Shown: in pieces, positions 31,427 through 40,111 of the stretch
Layout: the number at the start of each line of letters is the position of its first letter
Position numbering within the stretch: the first letter of the stretch is position 1
Source of the DNA: Cryomorphaceae bacterium
Lineage (GTDB): Bacteria > Bacteroidota > Bacteroidia > Flavobacteriales > Schleiferiaceae
Direction: 5' to 3'
Length of the DNA stretch: 43,786 nucleotides
Assembly: GCA_017858515.1 (NCBI GenBank)
Contig: JAFMBM010000025.1
Span: 1-43,786, forward strand
Notes under the pieces: model-generated
Seen by the model: only the letters and a program-made list of their open reading frames with translations
Told to the model about the DNA's origin: nothing
The model's database searches: none
Made by a program: the position numbers and the translations under genes

Positions 31427-33859
31427 TTAATTACTCGCTTGTTCTTTCCCTTTGTTCTTTACGTGCTTCTCAAGCCAATGATCTTGCTCCCACAGCAGGT
31501 GCAAAATGTTCTCTATAGAGCTATAGCCATGACTTTCTTTTGGAAGAATAACCAAACGAGCGGTTGCACCCAAGCCCTTCAACGCATTAAAATATCTTTC
31601 GCTTTGCATAGGATAGGTTCCCGCATTGTTATCTGCCTCTCCATGTACTAAAAGCAAAGGATATTTCATTTTTTCTGCATTCATAAAGGGCGACATGGAG
31701 TTATAAATTTCAGGGGCCTCCCAATAATTGCGCTCTTCACTTTGGAATCCGAAAGGCGTTAAGGTGCGGTTATAGGCTCCACTGCGCGCAATGCCTGCAG
31801 CAAAAAGATCCGAATGACTTAACAAATTGGCCACCATAAATGCACCGTAACTATGTCCTGCAACGGCCACTCTATCTCGATCTATATACCCGAGTGCATC
31901 TACCGCATCTATGGCGGCCTTAGCGTTGGCCACCAATTGAGAACGAAAAGAATCATTGGGCTCTTCCTCCCCTTCCCCCACAATAGGAAAAGAAGCATCG
32001 TCTAACACAACATAGCCCCTTGTTACCCAATAGATCATAGAGCCGTAATAAGGATAAGTGAACTCATTCGGGTTCTGAGCGCTTTGCCCTGCACTGGCTT
32101 TGTCTTTAAATTCGGTAGGATAGGCCCACATTATCATAGGCATCTTCTCCTTGTTGTTCTTGTCGTATCCAACTGGTAAATACAAGGTTCCCGATAATTC
32201 TAATCCGTCTTCCCGCTTATAGTGTATTACTTCCTTTTCAACATCTTGTAGACTCTTGAATGGATTTTCAAATGCGGTTAGTTGCTTTAGTTTATTGCCT
32301 TTTAACTTTCTTGAATAATAATTCGGGTAGTCAACTGCACTTTCTATTCGCACCAATAGTTCGTTGTTCTTGGGGTCATACTCAACAATACTTTCTTTCT
32401 TCGCTTTTAGGTTGGAAGTATAGAGTCTTTTGGATTTTTGCTGGGTGAAGTCGTATTCGCTCACAAAAGGAAACTGACCTTCTTCGGTAAAACCCTCTCC
32501 TGTAAGGAAGGCTTTCTTTCCTCTCATCGCCATAACAGAGGTGCCGTATTCTGTGCGAACGCTTACAAAATCGCCCGGATCGCTGTAGATGTCTTGATAG
32601 TTTCTATCCCAAAGCAGCTTAGGCTCTTGACTTGGGTTGGAAGGGTTAAAAGAATAGGTTTTGGTGTTGCGCGTATTCCACCAATAATCGTAGGCGATAG
32701 CCAAATCTGCATTTCCCCAAAGAATTCCTGAAAAGCGATTACGGGTTTTCAAAAGCGATTTAGGTTCCTGGTCGAAGGGACTTTCCCATTCAAAAACCTC
32801 ATCCCTATACTCTACTAAAACTTCTGGGTCGCCTCCGTCTAGGGCTTCACAGTAAATCAGGCTGGCTCCTTTATCGCTCCGCCATCTAAAGTCCCTTTTA
32901 CCAGTTTCGCAGGCCATAAATCCTTGGGGAAGATCTTCTAAAAGAGGCGATTCCAATACCGTTTTCACCATCTTGCCCTCTTTATCATACACCCGTGTTT
33001 TTGAAGGAAAGCGAGAATAAGGAACGAGATAGGAAAAAGGTTTTTCAACCGTAGTAATCATAAGGTAGTTTCCATCCGGAGAAAAGACCACCTTGTCGTA
33101 CATGGCGTCTGTTTTCCAAACACTGCTTTTGCCATCCATAGAAATTTTGTGCAGTTCAGATCGAGCAAGTTGTTCAAAATTGAACTCATCGGCTGCGTTT
33201 TTAAGTAAATCTTGGTAGGTTCTGTTCTGTGCCTTCTTTCCATCGTTAACCGAAACGGTTGGACCCGTTGGAATGGCACTTTTTGTATCAATTAAGTTCT
33301 GTTTCTCTGGTGAGAGCACTTTAATCAAAACCGAATTTCCATCCTTAAACCAATTGATTACATCCCCAAAATTGGCATTTATTCTGGCATAGGTGAGTTT
33401 AAATACTTTGGCCTCTTTGAGATCCAAAACCCATAATTCAACTCCTGAAATGGTGGTGTTGGTTAAGGCTATTTTCGATTGATCGGGAGACCAGCTGAAG
33501 TTGGCCAACTTTGGGTTCTCTGGCAGCCCTGTTACTTGAATAGGCTCTGATTCATTCTTCTTGAGATTCCGAATCTGAACATTGTTTACATATGAAACTC
33601 TGCTGCCTATATTGGTTTTTGGATCTATTCTCAATCCGCCTAAACGCAACTCCGTCTGAGATAACTCTTCTATAGTTTTATACGAATTGCGCGAAAGCAA
33701 AATCATATACTCTTTGTTGTCGCTCAAGAGAACGCTTGGGGCTCTAGGAACATCTACCAGATCTAAGATCTCTTGGGGTGGCTTTTGAAATTCGAGATTT
33801 TCTTGAGCCTGAAGCCCGAAGAAGGATGCTGTTAGGAGAATGAATAGCCACTTTTTCAT
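31427..33859 (-). CDS. Secreted S9 family (prolyl oligopeptidase-like) serine peptidase
   Basis: An 810-residue protein starting MKKWLFILLTASFFGLQAQ, a signal peptide cleaved near AQ-EN. Residues about 40-520 form a beta-propeller-like region (repeated strands such as LANFSWSPDQSKIALTNTTI). The C-terminal alpha/beta hydrolase has nucleophile S670 in AGHSYGAFM, D743 in HGEADNNAG, and H777 in KESHGYSS, in the S9 order Ser-Asp-His. The preceding GYVVLDDASFPIVGEG loop resembles glutamyl-endopeptidase-like S9 members of Bacteroidota and chloroplasts. The ATG at 33859 is chosen over an upstream in-frame ATG at 33913 because a TTG-N17-TATATTTG promoter lies between them. It probably degrades peptides in the periplasm. 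Confidence 0.92.
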   Translation of the reverse strand: MKKWLFILLTASFFGLQAQENLEFQKPPQEILDLVDVPRAPSVLLSDNKEYMILLSRNSYKTIEELSQTELRLGGLRIDPKTNIGSRVSYVNNVQIRNLKKNESEPIQVTGLPENPKLANFSWSPDQSKIALTNTTISGVELWVLDLKEAKVFKLTYARINANFGDVINWFKDGNSVLIKVLSPEKQNLIDTKSAIPTGPTVSVNDGKKAQNRTYQDLLKNAADEFNFEQLARSELHKISMDGKSSVWKTDAMYDKVVFSPDGNYLMITTVEKPFSYLVPYSRFPSKTRVYDKEGKMVKTVLESPLLEDLPQGFMACETGKRDFRWRSDKGASLIYCEALDGGDPEVLVEYRDEVFEWESPFDQEPKSLLKTRNRFSGILWGNADLAIAYDYWWNTRNTKTYSFNPSNPSQEPKLLWDRNYQDIYSDPGDFVSVRTEYGTSVMAMRGKKAFLTGEGFTEEGQFPFVSEYDFTQQKSKRLYTSNLKAKKESIVEYDPKNNELLVRIESAVDYPNYYSRKLKGNKLKQLTAFENPFKSLQDVEKEVIHYKREDGLELSGTLYLPVGYDKNNKEKMPMIMWAYPTEFKDKASAGQSAQNPNEFTYPYYGSMIYWVTRGYVVLDDASFPIVGEGEEEPNDSFRSQLVANAKAAIDAVDALGYIDRDRVAVAGHSYGAFMVANLLSHSDLFAAGIARSGAYNRTLTPFGFQSEERNYWEAPEIYNSMSPFMNAEKMKYPLLLVHGEADNNAGTYPMQSERYFNALKGLGATARLVILPKESHGYSSIENILHLLWEQDHWLEKHVKNKGKEQASN

Positions 33860-33881
33860 AGAATTCCAATTAGGTGAAAAG

Positions 33882-33909
33882 CAAATATATCTTTTATGGC
33901 CTCCTTCAA
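33882..33909 (-). promoter_or_regulatory. Promoter of the S9 peptidase gene (TTG-N17-TATATTTG)
   Basis: On the minus strand TTG (33909-33907) is followed after 17 bases by TATATTTG (33889-33882), matching the Bacteroidota -33/-7 consensus. The expected start of transcription is near 33876, giving a short leader before the ATG at 33859. This excludes the longer reading frame start at 33913. Confidence 0.65.
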
Positions 33910-33932
33910 GCATTTAAATTGTGTTAATCTCT

Positions 33933-35057
33933 TTATTTGGTTGTGTGGAAGTAATCATATTCCAAGCTTTTGGTTCTCCTCGTTTGAACAAAGTCTCCAT
34001 CCAAATCGTAATAGCCGGCGTAATGATGGCTTTCCTTTACGTATCCTTCGCTATTATAATGGTATAATACGGTTTGCATTAATCGGCCCTCTGCTGTTAG
34101 TATAATCTGCGACCTCAACTTTCCTTGGACGTTGTAGTCGTACAGAAACTGAAGCATTAAAGCTGTGGTATCTCCCGAACTATCGTTGAAAACATTCTCG
34201 GTAATCAGCCTTCCTTCTTCATCAAACTCTCGCTTATAGATTAAGAAGTTCTTGCCGTCTTTATAAAAGCTCTTGTATACACACGAGTCGTTTCCATCAT
34301 ATTTATAGACTCTTTTGTATCCAACCCTCCTTTCTGAGGGCTCGGTTGTTTGTTCTAATTGAAGAATTTTCAATCCCCTTTGGTTGTAGCTGTATTTTTC
34401 TTGATACTCTATGATCTCTGTTTCTTGAAGTCCTTCTGCTTGCTGAGACGGACTTTTATTCACACATCTCTTTTCGAGCAGATTGCCCTTGGCATCGTAG
34501 GAATAAATGCAAGTATAGTTCTGTTTCCGCTGGGATTGTATCGATTGAGAAAGCTGTCCTTTCGAATTGTATTCATATTTTGAAATGCTCGGAATGGGAA
34601 TTTCTAAAGTCCTGCCGCTCTCGAGGTATTTCGATTCAAAAGTGTTGGTTTGTCTTTGGCGAATGAATCTTCCTTGATAAGAGAGGCTGCTATCGATTAT
34701 CACTCCCACCTCTTGCTTTCGGGTATAATCGTAGTGAAGTTCTAGAAGGCTATCTCCAACTAAAACAAGGCTGTCTTTTATGGCTAGACTAGAGTCGGAC
34801 CGAAACGAAAGGGAACGGATTCTTTTTCCTTCTTCATTAAAAAGTTCTTCCTTCCAAGCCTCTAAAACCGCTTGGGGATCTAAGGTTTCTTGGAAGTAGA
34901 ATACCCTTTCAGTAGAGCGCGCTATTTTAGGTGGATGCATATCTTCCTCCGCAGAAATCTCTTGGATTAAGGAAGGCTCTCCCTTTTTCTGGCAAGAAGA
35001 TGCGAAGAAAGTGCCGAACAAAAGGAGAATAAAGGGAAGGGCAAATCGTGAACTCAT
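33933..35057 (-). CDS. Lipoprotein with YD/RHS-like repeats
   Basis: A 374-residue lipoprotein: MSSRFALPFILLLFGTFFASSC, lipidated C22. From about residue 155 onward there are repeated units of about 20-35 residues with the core Y-[DN]-x-x-G-x-L: YNSKGQLSQSI, YDAKGNLLEK, YNQRGLKILQL, YDGNDSCVYKS, FDEEGRLITEN, YNVQGKLRSQI, YNSEGYVKES. This is the strand-turn pattern of YD/RHS-type and related beta-repeat proteins, though there is no RHS core motif or toxin tail. It probably folds as an extended beta-sheet facing the periplasm or the outside. Single gene, no recognised partner; function unknown. Confidence 0.7.
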   Translation of the reverse strand: MSSRFALPFILLLFGTFFASSCQKKGEPSLIQEISAEEDMHPPKIARSTERVFYFQETLDPQAVLEAWKEELFNEEGKRIRSLSFRSDSSLAIKDSLVLVGDSLLELHYDYTRKQEVGVIIDSSLSYQGRFIRQRQTNTFESKYLESGRTLEIPIPSISKYEYNSKGQLSQSIQSQRKQNYTCIYSYDAKGNLLEKRCVNKSPSQQAEGLQETEIIEYQEKYSYNQRGLKILQLEQTTEPSERRVGYKRVYKYDGNDSCVYKSFYKDGKNFLIYKREFDEEGRLITENVFNDSSGDTTALMLQFLYDYNVQGKLRSQIILTAEGRLMQTVLYHYNSEGYVKESHHYAGYYDLDGDFVQTRRTKSLEYDYFHTTK

Positions 35058-35146
35058 AGAAGCACAACTTACAACAAAAGCAGTATTTGCATTGGTCTTT
35101 CTGAGAGGAAAAACAGAAGCCCTATTCGCCTAGAAGGATGTATTCC

Positions 35147-35650
35147 TTATATCTCGCTCGGCAGTCGGGGAGAAAAAACTTCGTTGCTGAGATTGAGATC
35201 CCGATCGGCTATGCGGAAGGAGAAGGCCACTGAATCGCTGAGCGATTGGGTTACGTCTAAATCGTACTCTATGGTTCCTTCTAAAATTTTGTTTTGTCCG
35301 GTGGGAGTGAGATTGGGCAATCGAGTGCTGTAAGGCTGAAGGGTAATAATTTCAACCATAGAGTCGGCCTGCTTTTCGAAATACCGCACCCATAGATTAT
35401 AGTAAAAAGCCGAAGAGGTATCGAAAGGCGGACTGGTTTGATTTTCTTCTAGGCCTATGTTGCCATCGCCATCTTGGAAAAACAGTCTTACCCGAATGCG
35501 ATCTACCGTTCCACTTCCTGGCACTTCCGTGCTGATCCACTCGTAATCTGTCCATTCTAACTTAGGCAGATTGGAGATGCTTTGATCCTTTGTACAGGAG
35601 ATACATGCCAAGAGCAGCATAAGAGCCATTACCTTTGTGGAAGAAATCAT
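35147..35650 (-). CDS. Small lipoprotein of unknown function
   Basis: From the ATG at 35650 this is a 167-residue lipoprotein: MISSTKVMALMLLLACISC, lipidated C19. The longer frame to 35740 would place 30 hydrophilic residues before the signal peptide and is rejected. The mature part is beta-rich with IRVRLFFQDGDGNIGLEENQ and AFSFRIADRDLNLSNEVFSP, typical of small Bacteroidota lipoproteins without assigned function. Its 5' end overlaps the 5' end of the divergent LuxE-like gene by about 14 bases. Confidence 0.7.
   Translation of the reverse strand: MISSTKVMALMLLLACISCTKDQSISNLPKLEWTDYEWISTEVPGSGTVDRIRVRLFFQDGDGNIGLEENQTSPPFDTSSAFYYNLWVRYFEKQADSMVEIITLQPYSTRLPNLTPTGQNKILEGTIEYDLDVTQSLSDSVAFSFRIADRDLNLSNEVFSPRLPSEI
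35630..35637 (+). promoter_or_regulatory. Candidate -7 box (TACCTTTG) of the LuxE-like gene, inside the opposing lipoprotein gene
   Basis: TACCTTTG fits TAnnTTTG and lies within the signal-peptide coding region of the minus-strand lipoprotein. Its last G is the first base of the GTG at 35637, so if it is used, translation must start further downstream. No good -33 element is seen. Confidence 0.35.
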
Positions 35651-36656
35651 ATTATTGGAACGCACTGCTTTTCCTTTTGGTTTGGAAGAATTCAAAAATA
35701 CGCTATTCGAATTAGCCAATGGCGGTAATTTTGAATCCATCGCCTTAGAGGTGTTTCGCTATCAGTTCCAAAACAATCCGATTTATAAACAATGGTGTCT
35801 GGCGCTTGGAAAAGGGGAAGAACTTGTACATTCCCTTGCAGATATTCCTTTCCTCCCTATTTCCTTTTTTAAAACGCATGAGGTGTATGCCTCCAACGAA
35901 ACTTATTCTATGCGTTTTTTGAGCAGCGGAACGGGTACAGAGGGAAGATCAAAACACTTTGTTCGCTCTCTCGATCTGTACCACGATATAAGCGTTGAGG
36001 CTTTTCAATTCGCTTTCGGGAAGTTGGAAGGACCCATCCTAGCTCTTCTTCCACACTACTTAGAAAACGGCGACTCTTCCTTGGTAGAAATGTGCAGGCA
36101 TTGGATGGATAAAACGCAACATCCCGCTTCGGGCTTTTATTTGAAAGACAAAGACAGACTCATTGACCAATTGCAGCGCTTGGAAGAACAGAAAACACCC
36201 GCTTGGCTCATTGGGGTGTCGTATGCTTTGCTAGATCTTGCTGTAGACTTTCCTCTTCGTTTAAAATACGTGAAGGTGATGGAGACGGGCGGAATGAAAG
36301 GGAGAGGAAGGGAAATGATTCGTGAAGAACTGCATGCCATCCTAAAAGAAAAACTGGGATGCAATACCGTTTATTCTGAATATGGAATGACGGAGTTATT
36401 GTCTCAAGCCTATTATAAAGAAGAGGCCGGATTTGATTGTCCTCCTTGGATGAAGATTCGATTTAGAGATCCACGCAATCCGCTCGACCATACCGAAACG
36501 CGCAAGAGTGGCGTTGTAAACATCATTGATTTAGCCAATTTGTACTCTTGCTCTTTTATTGCTACCGATGATCTCGGAAGAAAAACCCCCAATGGCTTCG
36601 AAATTGTAGGTCGTTTAGATACTTCCGATCTTCGGGGCTGCAATCTGCTTATCTAA
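35637..36656 (+). CDS. LuxE/PaaK-like acyl-adenylating enzyme
   Basis: Up to 339 residues of the LuxE (acyl-protein synthetase) / phenylacetate-CoA-ligase-like family. The early helix FESIALEVFRYQFQNNPIYK is the family start. The adenylate-binding loop is LSSGTGTEGRSKH, the A5-like motif is YSEYGMTE, and the C-terminal part has IATDDLGRKTPN and GRLDTSDLRGCNLLI. These enzymes activate an acyl acid as acyl-AMP and pass it to a thiol. No luciferase or LuxC partner is nearby, so the natural substrate is unknown. The start is uncertain: GTG 35637 is the longest, but it overlaps a -7 box, and TTG 35655 or 35688 would also fit. It is followed after 13 bases by a secreted protein gene. Confidence 0.8.
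   Translation: MEEIILLERTAFPFGLEEFKNTLFELANGGNFESIALEVFRYQFQNNPIYKQWCLALGKGEELVHSLADIPFLPISFFKTHEVYASNETYSMRFLSSGTGTEGRSKHFVRSLDLYHDISVEAFQFAFGKLEGPILALLPHYLENGDSSLVEMCRHWMDKTQHPASGFYLKDKDRLIDQLQRLEEQKTPAWLIGVSYALLDLAVDFPLRLKYVKVMETGGMKGRGREMIREELHAILKEKLGCNTVYSEYGMTELLSQAYYKEEAGFDCPPWMKIRFRDPRNPLDHTETRKSGVVNIIDLANLYSCSFIATDDLGRKTPNGFEIVGRLDTSDLRGCNLLI
35693..35719 (-). promoter_or_regulatory. Candidate promoter of the lipoprotein gene, inside the opposing LuxE-like gene
   Basis: On the minus strand TATTTTTG (35700-35693) fits the -7 consensus, with a TTG 16 bases upstream (about 35719-35717). It is 43 bases before the ATG at 35650. The promoter therefore lies inside the LuxE-like coding region. 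Confidence 0.45.
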
Positions 36657-36669
36657 TTCAAACACTATA

Positions 36670-37410
36670 ATGAAAAAACGTATCCTACTCTTGGCTTTTC
36701 TTGGTCTAAATCTCTTGCAAGCTCAATACGCAGAGTCTCGCTTAGAAGTATTGTCTAAGGCAGGAGGTATTCCCTTATTTGAGGTAAAAGACTCTACTCG
36801 GCTGTGCGTCTTGCCTCTGCAAGAGGAATGGTTTACGGTAAATGGCGTTTTTCTGGTAGAAACCGATAAGGTGGGAGAATCTATTGTAGCCAAGGGCACT
36901 GAGCTCTTCGATGTAAATAAAGAAAAAGTAGGCGAGGTTCTTTCGGACATGGATGGGGTAGTTATGCAGGCCATGACCGAACGAAAGTTTAGAAATTACA
37001 CCCAGGTTATCTTGAGTGGCGCTGCACACAAAACCCGTTTTGTAAGTGCTTCTGTTCCTGAGTTGGAGATTGAAAACACCTTGAAAGATAAAAACAGAGG
37101 CCGACAAGATGAGCGATTTACAGCCCTTTTTGAAAACGAAGATTTCGAAAAGCGGGAAGAAGGCGAGTTCTACTATTATGTAAAACGCCTCGACCATTGC
37201 AATTTTGAAACAGAGCCTGCCTTTAGACTCATTCTGGTTCTAAAGGGCTCTCTGCCGTATTGTGTTATTACCAATGGCACAAAGTTCAATGCACCTAAGC
37301 TCAAAGAAGTGCGCGATGTTTCGGGCTATACATTCTCTTATTTCCAAAAGCCCAATGAGAGAAACCACGAGCAAATTGTAAATGTGATGTACAGCTACCT
37401 TCCGCTCTAA
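36670..37410 (+). CDS. Secreted protein of unknown function
   Basis: A 246-residue protein with signal peptide MKKRILLLAFLGLNLLQAQ (cleavage near QAQ-YA). The mature part starts with a beta-rich stretch (GIPLFEVKDSTRLCVLPLQE ... VAKGTELFDVNKEKVGEVLS) reminiscent of an SH3-like fold, then a helical, charged middle (LKDKNRGRQDERFTALFENE) and a C-terminal beta region (FRLILVLKGSLPYCVITNGT). No family is recognised. It probably belongs to the LuxE-like transcript. Its stop is separated by a single base from the convergent stop of tyrS. Confidence 0.65.
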   Translation: MKKRILLLAFLGLNLLQAQYAESRLEVLSKAGGIPLFEVKDSTRLCVLPLQEEWFTVNGVFLVETDKVGESIVAKGTELFDVNKEKVGEVLSDMDGVVMQAMTERKFRNYTQVILSGAAHKTRFVSASVPELEIENTLKDKNRGRQDERFTALFENEDFEKREEGEFYYYVKRLDHCNFETEPAFRLILVLKGSLPYCVITNGTKFNAPKLKEVRDVSGYTFSYFQKPNERNHEQIVNVMYSYLPL

Positions 37411-37411
37411 A

Positions 37412-38689
37412 TTAGCTGAGGCGAATTAAATAGTAGTTCTTCTTTCCCTTCTGAACCAAGATCAATTGATCATTCAATAGATCTTTTGTGTCGAGCACAT
37501 AATCGGCACCTACTTTCTGTTTGTTGATGGAAACCCCGTTGGCCTGAAGCATTTTTCTGGCTTCTCCTTTGGAAGGAAAGACCGCTGTGCTTTCTGCTAA
37601 CAAATCGATGATAGGTATGCCGGCGCTAAGTTGATCTCTTGAAAGCTCGAACTGATCTACTCCTTCGAATATGTTCATGAGGGTGGCGGAGTTTAGACTG
37701 CGAAGGCTTTCTTCAGTTCCCTTGCCAAACAAAATATCAGAGGCGCTAATGGCATTGTCTAGATCGGCGCGAGAGTGCACTCTCTCGGTTACCTCTTCTG
37801 CCAAGGCACGTTGCAACACTCGGGTATGAGGAGCCTCAGCATGCTCTGCTTCCAAAGCCTCAATTTCTTCTTTGTTCTTTAAACTAAAGATGCGCAGAAA
37901 GCTGCCCGCATCGCTGTCGGCGGCATTGAGCCAAAACTGGTAGAAATGATACGGACTGGTTTTCTCAGGATCTAGCCAGATGTTTCCTCCCTCCGACTTT
38001 CCGAACTTACTGCCATCGGCTTTCTTGATCAATGGGGTTGTTAAGGCAAAGGCCTCCCCTCCTGCCATGCGACGAATTAATTCGGTTCCTGTGGTTATAT
38101 TTCCCCACTGGTCGCTTCCACCCATTTGAAGTTTTACACCTTCGTTCTTCCACAAATGGTAAAAATCATAGCCTTGAATAAGCTGGTAAGAAAACTCAGT
38201 GAAAGACATGCCCGTCTCGAGTCGGCTTTTTACAGAATCTTTCGCCAGCATATAGTTTACCGTAAGGTGCTTTCCGGCGACGCGGATAAAATCTAAGAAG
38301 CCCATATCCTTAAACCAATCGTAATTGTTTACCAACTCTGCCGAGTTAGCACCGCAGTTGAAGTCTAAGAAACGCTCCAGTTGTTTGCGCTGACAGTCTT
38401 GGTTGTGCTGAAGCTGATCGATCTCCAATAAATTGCGCTCTTGACTCTTTCCGCTCGGATCTCCCACCCTTCCCGTGGCACCTCCAACCAAAGCCATGGG
38501 CTTGTGCCCCGCCTTTTGGAAATGCATTAAAGTCATTATTTGCACTAAGTTTCCAACCCCAAGCGAATCGGCAGTTGGATCAAATCCTATATAGCCTTTG
38601 GTCATTTCCTTCTGCAATAAATCCTCCGTTCCGGGCATTACATCATGCAACATCCCCCTCCACTTTAGCTCGTCTATAAAATTTGACAT
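37412..38689 (-). CDS. tyrS: Tyrosine-tRNA ligase
   Basis: A 425-residue class I aminoacyl-tRNA synthetase charging tRNA-Tyr. Family-typical segments are [64 protein letters not shown] and [19 protein letters not shown]. The second ATP motif is KFGKS (residues 228-232), and the C-terminal S4-like RNA-binding domain ([17 protein letters not shown]) is present. The first ATP motif, HIGH in most homologues, is here G44-V-G-N47, a marked change whose first residue lacks the imidazole. It may be a lineage variant. Convergent with the secreted protein gene; divergent from the SDR gene. Confidence 0.95.
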   Translation of the reverse strand: MSNFIDELKWRGMLHDVMPGTEDLLQKEMTKGYIGFDPTADSLGVGNLVQIMTLMHFQKAGHKPMALVGGATGRVGDPSGKSQERNLLEIDQLQHNQDCQRKQLERFLDFNCGANSAELVNNYDWFKDMGFLDFIRVAGKHLTVNYMLAKDSVKSRLETGMSFTEFSYQLIQGYDFYHLWKNEGVKLQMGGSDQWGNITTGTELIRRMAGGEAFALTTPLIKKADGSKFGKSEGGNIWLDPEKTSPYHFYQFWLNAADSDAGSFLRIFSLKNKEEIEALEAEHAEAPHTRVLQRALAEEVTERVHSRADLDNAISASDILFGKGTEESLRSLNSATLMNIFEGVDQFELSRDQLSAGIPIIDLLAESTAVFPSKGEARKMLQANGVSINKQKVGADYVLDTKDLLNDQLILVQKGKKNYYLIRLS

Positions 38690-38754
38690 CTCTGAAATAT
38701 TTTGCCGTAAAATTAATTGGACTGATTTCGTCTCCCAAGCGAAACTATGCCGAT

Positions 38755-38762
38755 TATCTTTG
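38755..38762 (+). promoter_or_regulatory. Candidate -7 box (TATCTTTG) right before the SDR start
   Basis: TATCTTTG fits TAnnTTTG and ends 4 bases before the ATG at 38767. If used, transcription would begin at about the start codon and the message would be leaderless. No -33 TTG at normal spacing is visible, so chance remains possible. Confidence 0.3.
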
Positions 38763-38766
38763 ACTT

Positions 38767-39783
38767 ATGATATTAGTTACGGGAGGCACCGGATTATTGG
38801 GCGCACATCTACTTTTTCGCTTGGCTAAAAGGGGTGAAAAAATTCGGGCTAGCTTCCGTAGCGAGAGCCGTAAGAGCTTGGTATTAAAGATTTTTAATTA
38901 CTATAGTGCCCAAGCGGATAGTCTATATGAGCAAATTGAATGGGTGCAATGCGATCTAATGGATACCCTTGAGGTAGAAGCCGCTTTTGAAGGAATTCAT
39001 ACGGTTTTTCACTGTGCTGCCTTAGTATCCTTCCACCCAAAAGACCGAAAAAGTCTTCTTAAAATAAATCCAACCACCACGGCCAATGTGGTAAACCAGG
39101 CCTTGGCCTCTAAAATTGAGCAGCTAATATATGTTAGCTCGGTGGCCGCCTTGGGAAGAGAAACCACCGACGGTATCTACGACGAAAACACCCAATGGAA
39201 AGATTCTCCTGAGAACTCTGCTTATTCTGAGTCGAAAAGAATGGCGGAGTTGGAAGTTTGGAGGGGAATGGAGGAAGGGCTCTCGGCTTCTATTATAAAT
39301 CCTGTGGTTCTCTTTGGGCCCGGACCGTGGAAAGAAGGAAGCATGGCGATCTTCGATTTGGTAGAGAAGGGTTTTCCTTTTTATCCACCCGGAACCAATG
39401 GATTTGTAGACGTGCGCGATGTGGTAGAGGCTATGCTTCGCATGGCAGATCAGAAGCGCAATGGAGAGCGTTATGTAGCCGTGTCGGAAAGCCTTCCTTT
39501 TAAAACGGTACTAGACCATATTGCGCGGGGCTATGGAAGAGCACTTCCAACCAAAGCAGTGAAAGAATGGATGCTTACGATCCTAGCCTTCGTTCATAGA
39601 ATGCGCGAGTTCTTTGGCGGCGCAAAGGCCACTATTACCAAAGAAACCGTGGGTAGTTCATTGAGGACATCGCTTTATAGAAACGACAAAATAAAGCGCG
39701 ATTTACAGATGGAGTTTAGACCTATGGCCCAGAGCATTCAGGAGATTACGGCCTATCGGGTTCAGGAGGCCGATTTTTCTTAG
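38767..39783 (+). CDS. NAD-dependent epimerase/dehydratase (extended SDR)
   Basis: A 338-residue extended short-chain dehydrogenase. The Rossmann motif is VTGGTGLLGAHLL (residues 4-16). An acidic/polar segment QCDLMD follows, then FHCAALVSFHP, the catalytic serine region YVSSVAALG, and the catalytic tyrosine and lysine in YSESK. NPVVLFGPGPW is typical of the dihydroflavonol-reductase/3-beta-HSD-like subgroup. Its substrate cannot be deduced; many Bacteroidota carry this stand-alone enzyme. The 3' end overlaps the convergent DUF4296 gene by 38 bases (39746-39783). Confidence 0.88.
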   Translation: MILVTGGTGLLGAHLLFRLAKRGEKIRASFRSESRKSLVLKIFNYYSAQADSLYEQIEWVQCDLMDTLEVEAAFEGIHTVFHCAALVSFHPKDRKSLLKINPTTTANVVNQALASKIEQLIYVSSVAALGRETTDGIYDENTQWKDSPENSAYSESKRMAELEVWRGMEEGLSASIINPVVLFGPGPWKEGSMAIFDLVEKGFPFYPPGTNGFVDVRDVVEAMLRMADQKRNGERYVAVSESLPFKTVLDHIARGYGRALPTKAVKEWMLTILAFVHRMREFFGGAKATITKETVGSSLRTSLYRNDKIKRDLQMEFRPMAQSIQEITAYRVQEADFS

Positions 39784-40111
39784 CAATCTCTGCTTCTTTC
39801 TTCGCTAGAACTTCAATAACCTTATCGAAAACGGCTTCAAATTCAGCGGGTCTAGAGCTGTAGAAATCGAAACTGCGCTGGTATTCTTCATCGGTTAGCT
39901 GGTGCTTCTTTAATACCCCGGCATAATATTCTTCCAACTTTAAGGTATCGCCCATTATCTTTTGACCCGTTCGAGCGCCCTCAATGAGATGAACGTCTAC
40001 CAGAACAGCCACCATTTTATCAGGTCTTATAACATCGTCTGGAAAAACCGTGTCTTGGGGACTGTTGCATCCCATCAACACAAAGAAAACCAAGGCGGGT
40101 TTAATCCACAT
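39746..40111 (-). CDS. DUF4296-type lipoprotein
   Basis: From the ATG at 40111 this is a 121-residue lipoprotein: MWIKPALVFFVLMGC, lipidated C15; the longer frame to 40168 lacks a signal at its start. The mature part has VIRPDKMVAVLVDVHLIEGA and a helical KLEEYYAGVLKKHQLTDEEY, then FDFYSSRPAEFEAVFDKVIE, the pattern I associate with DUF4296, a Bacteroidota family of unknown function. The start overlaps the pyrC stop by 11 bases and the 3' end overlaps the convergent SDR gene. Last gene of a glycosyltransferase-pyrC-lipoprotein unit. Confidence 0.75.
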   Translation of the reverse strand: MWIKPALVFFVLMGCNSPQDTVFPDDVIRPDKMVAVLVDVHLIEGARTGQKIMGDTLKLEEYYAGVLKKHQLTDEEYQRSFDFYSSRPAEFEAVFDKVIEVLAKKEAEIAKKNRPPEPDRP

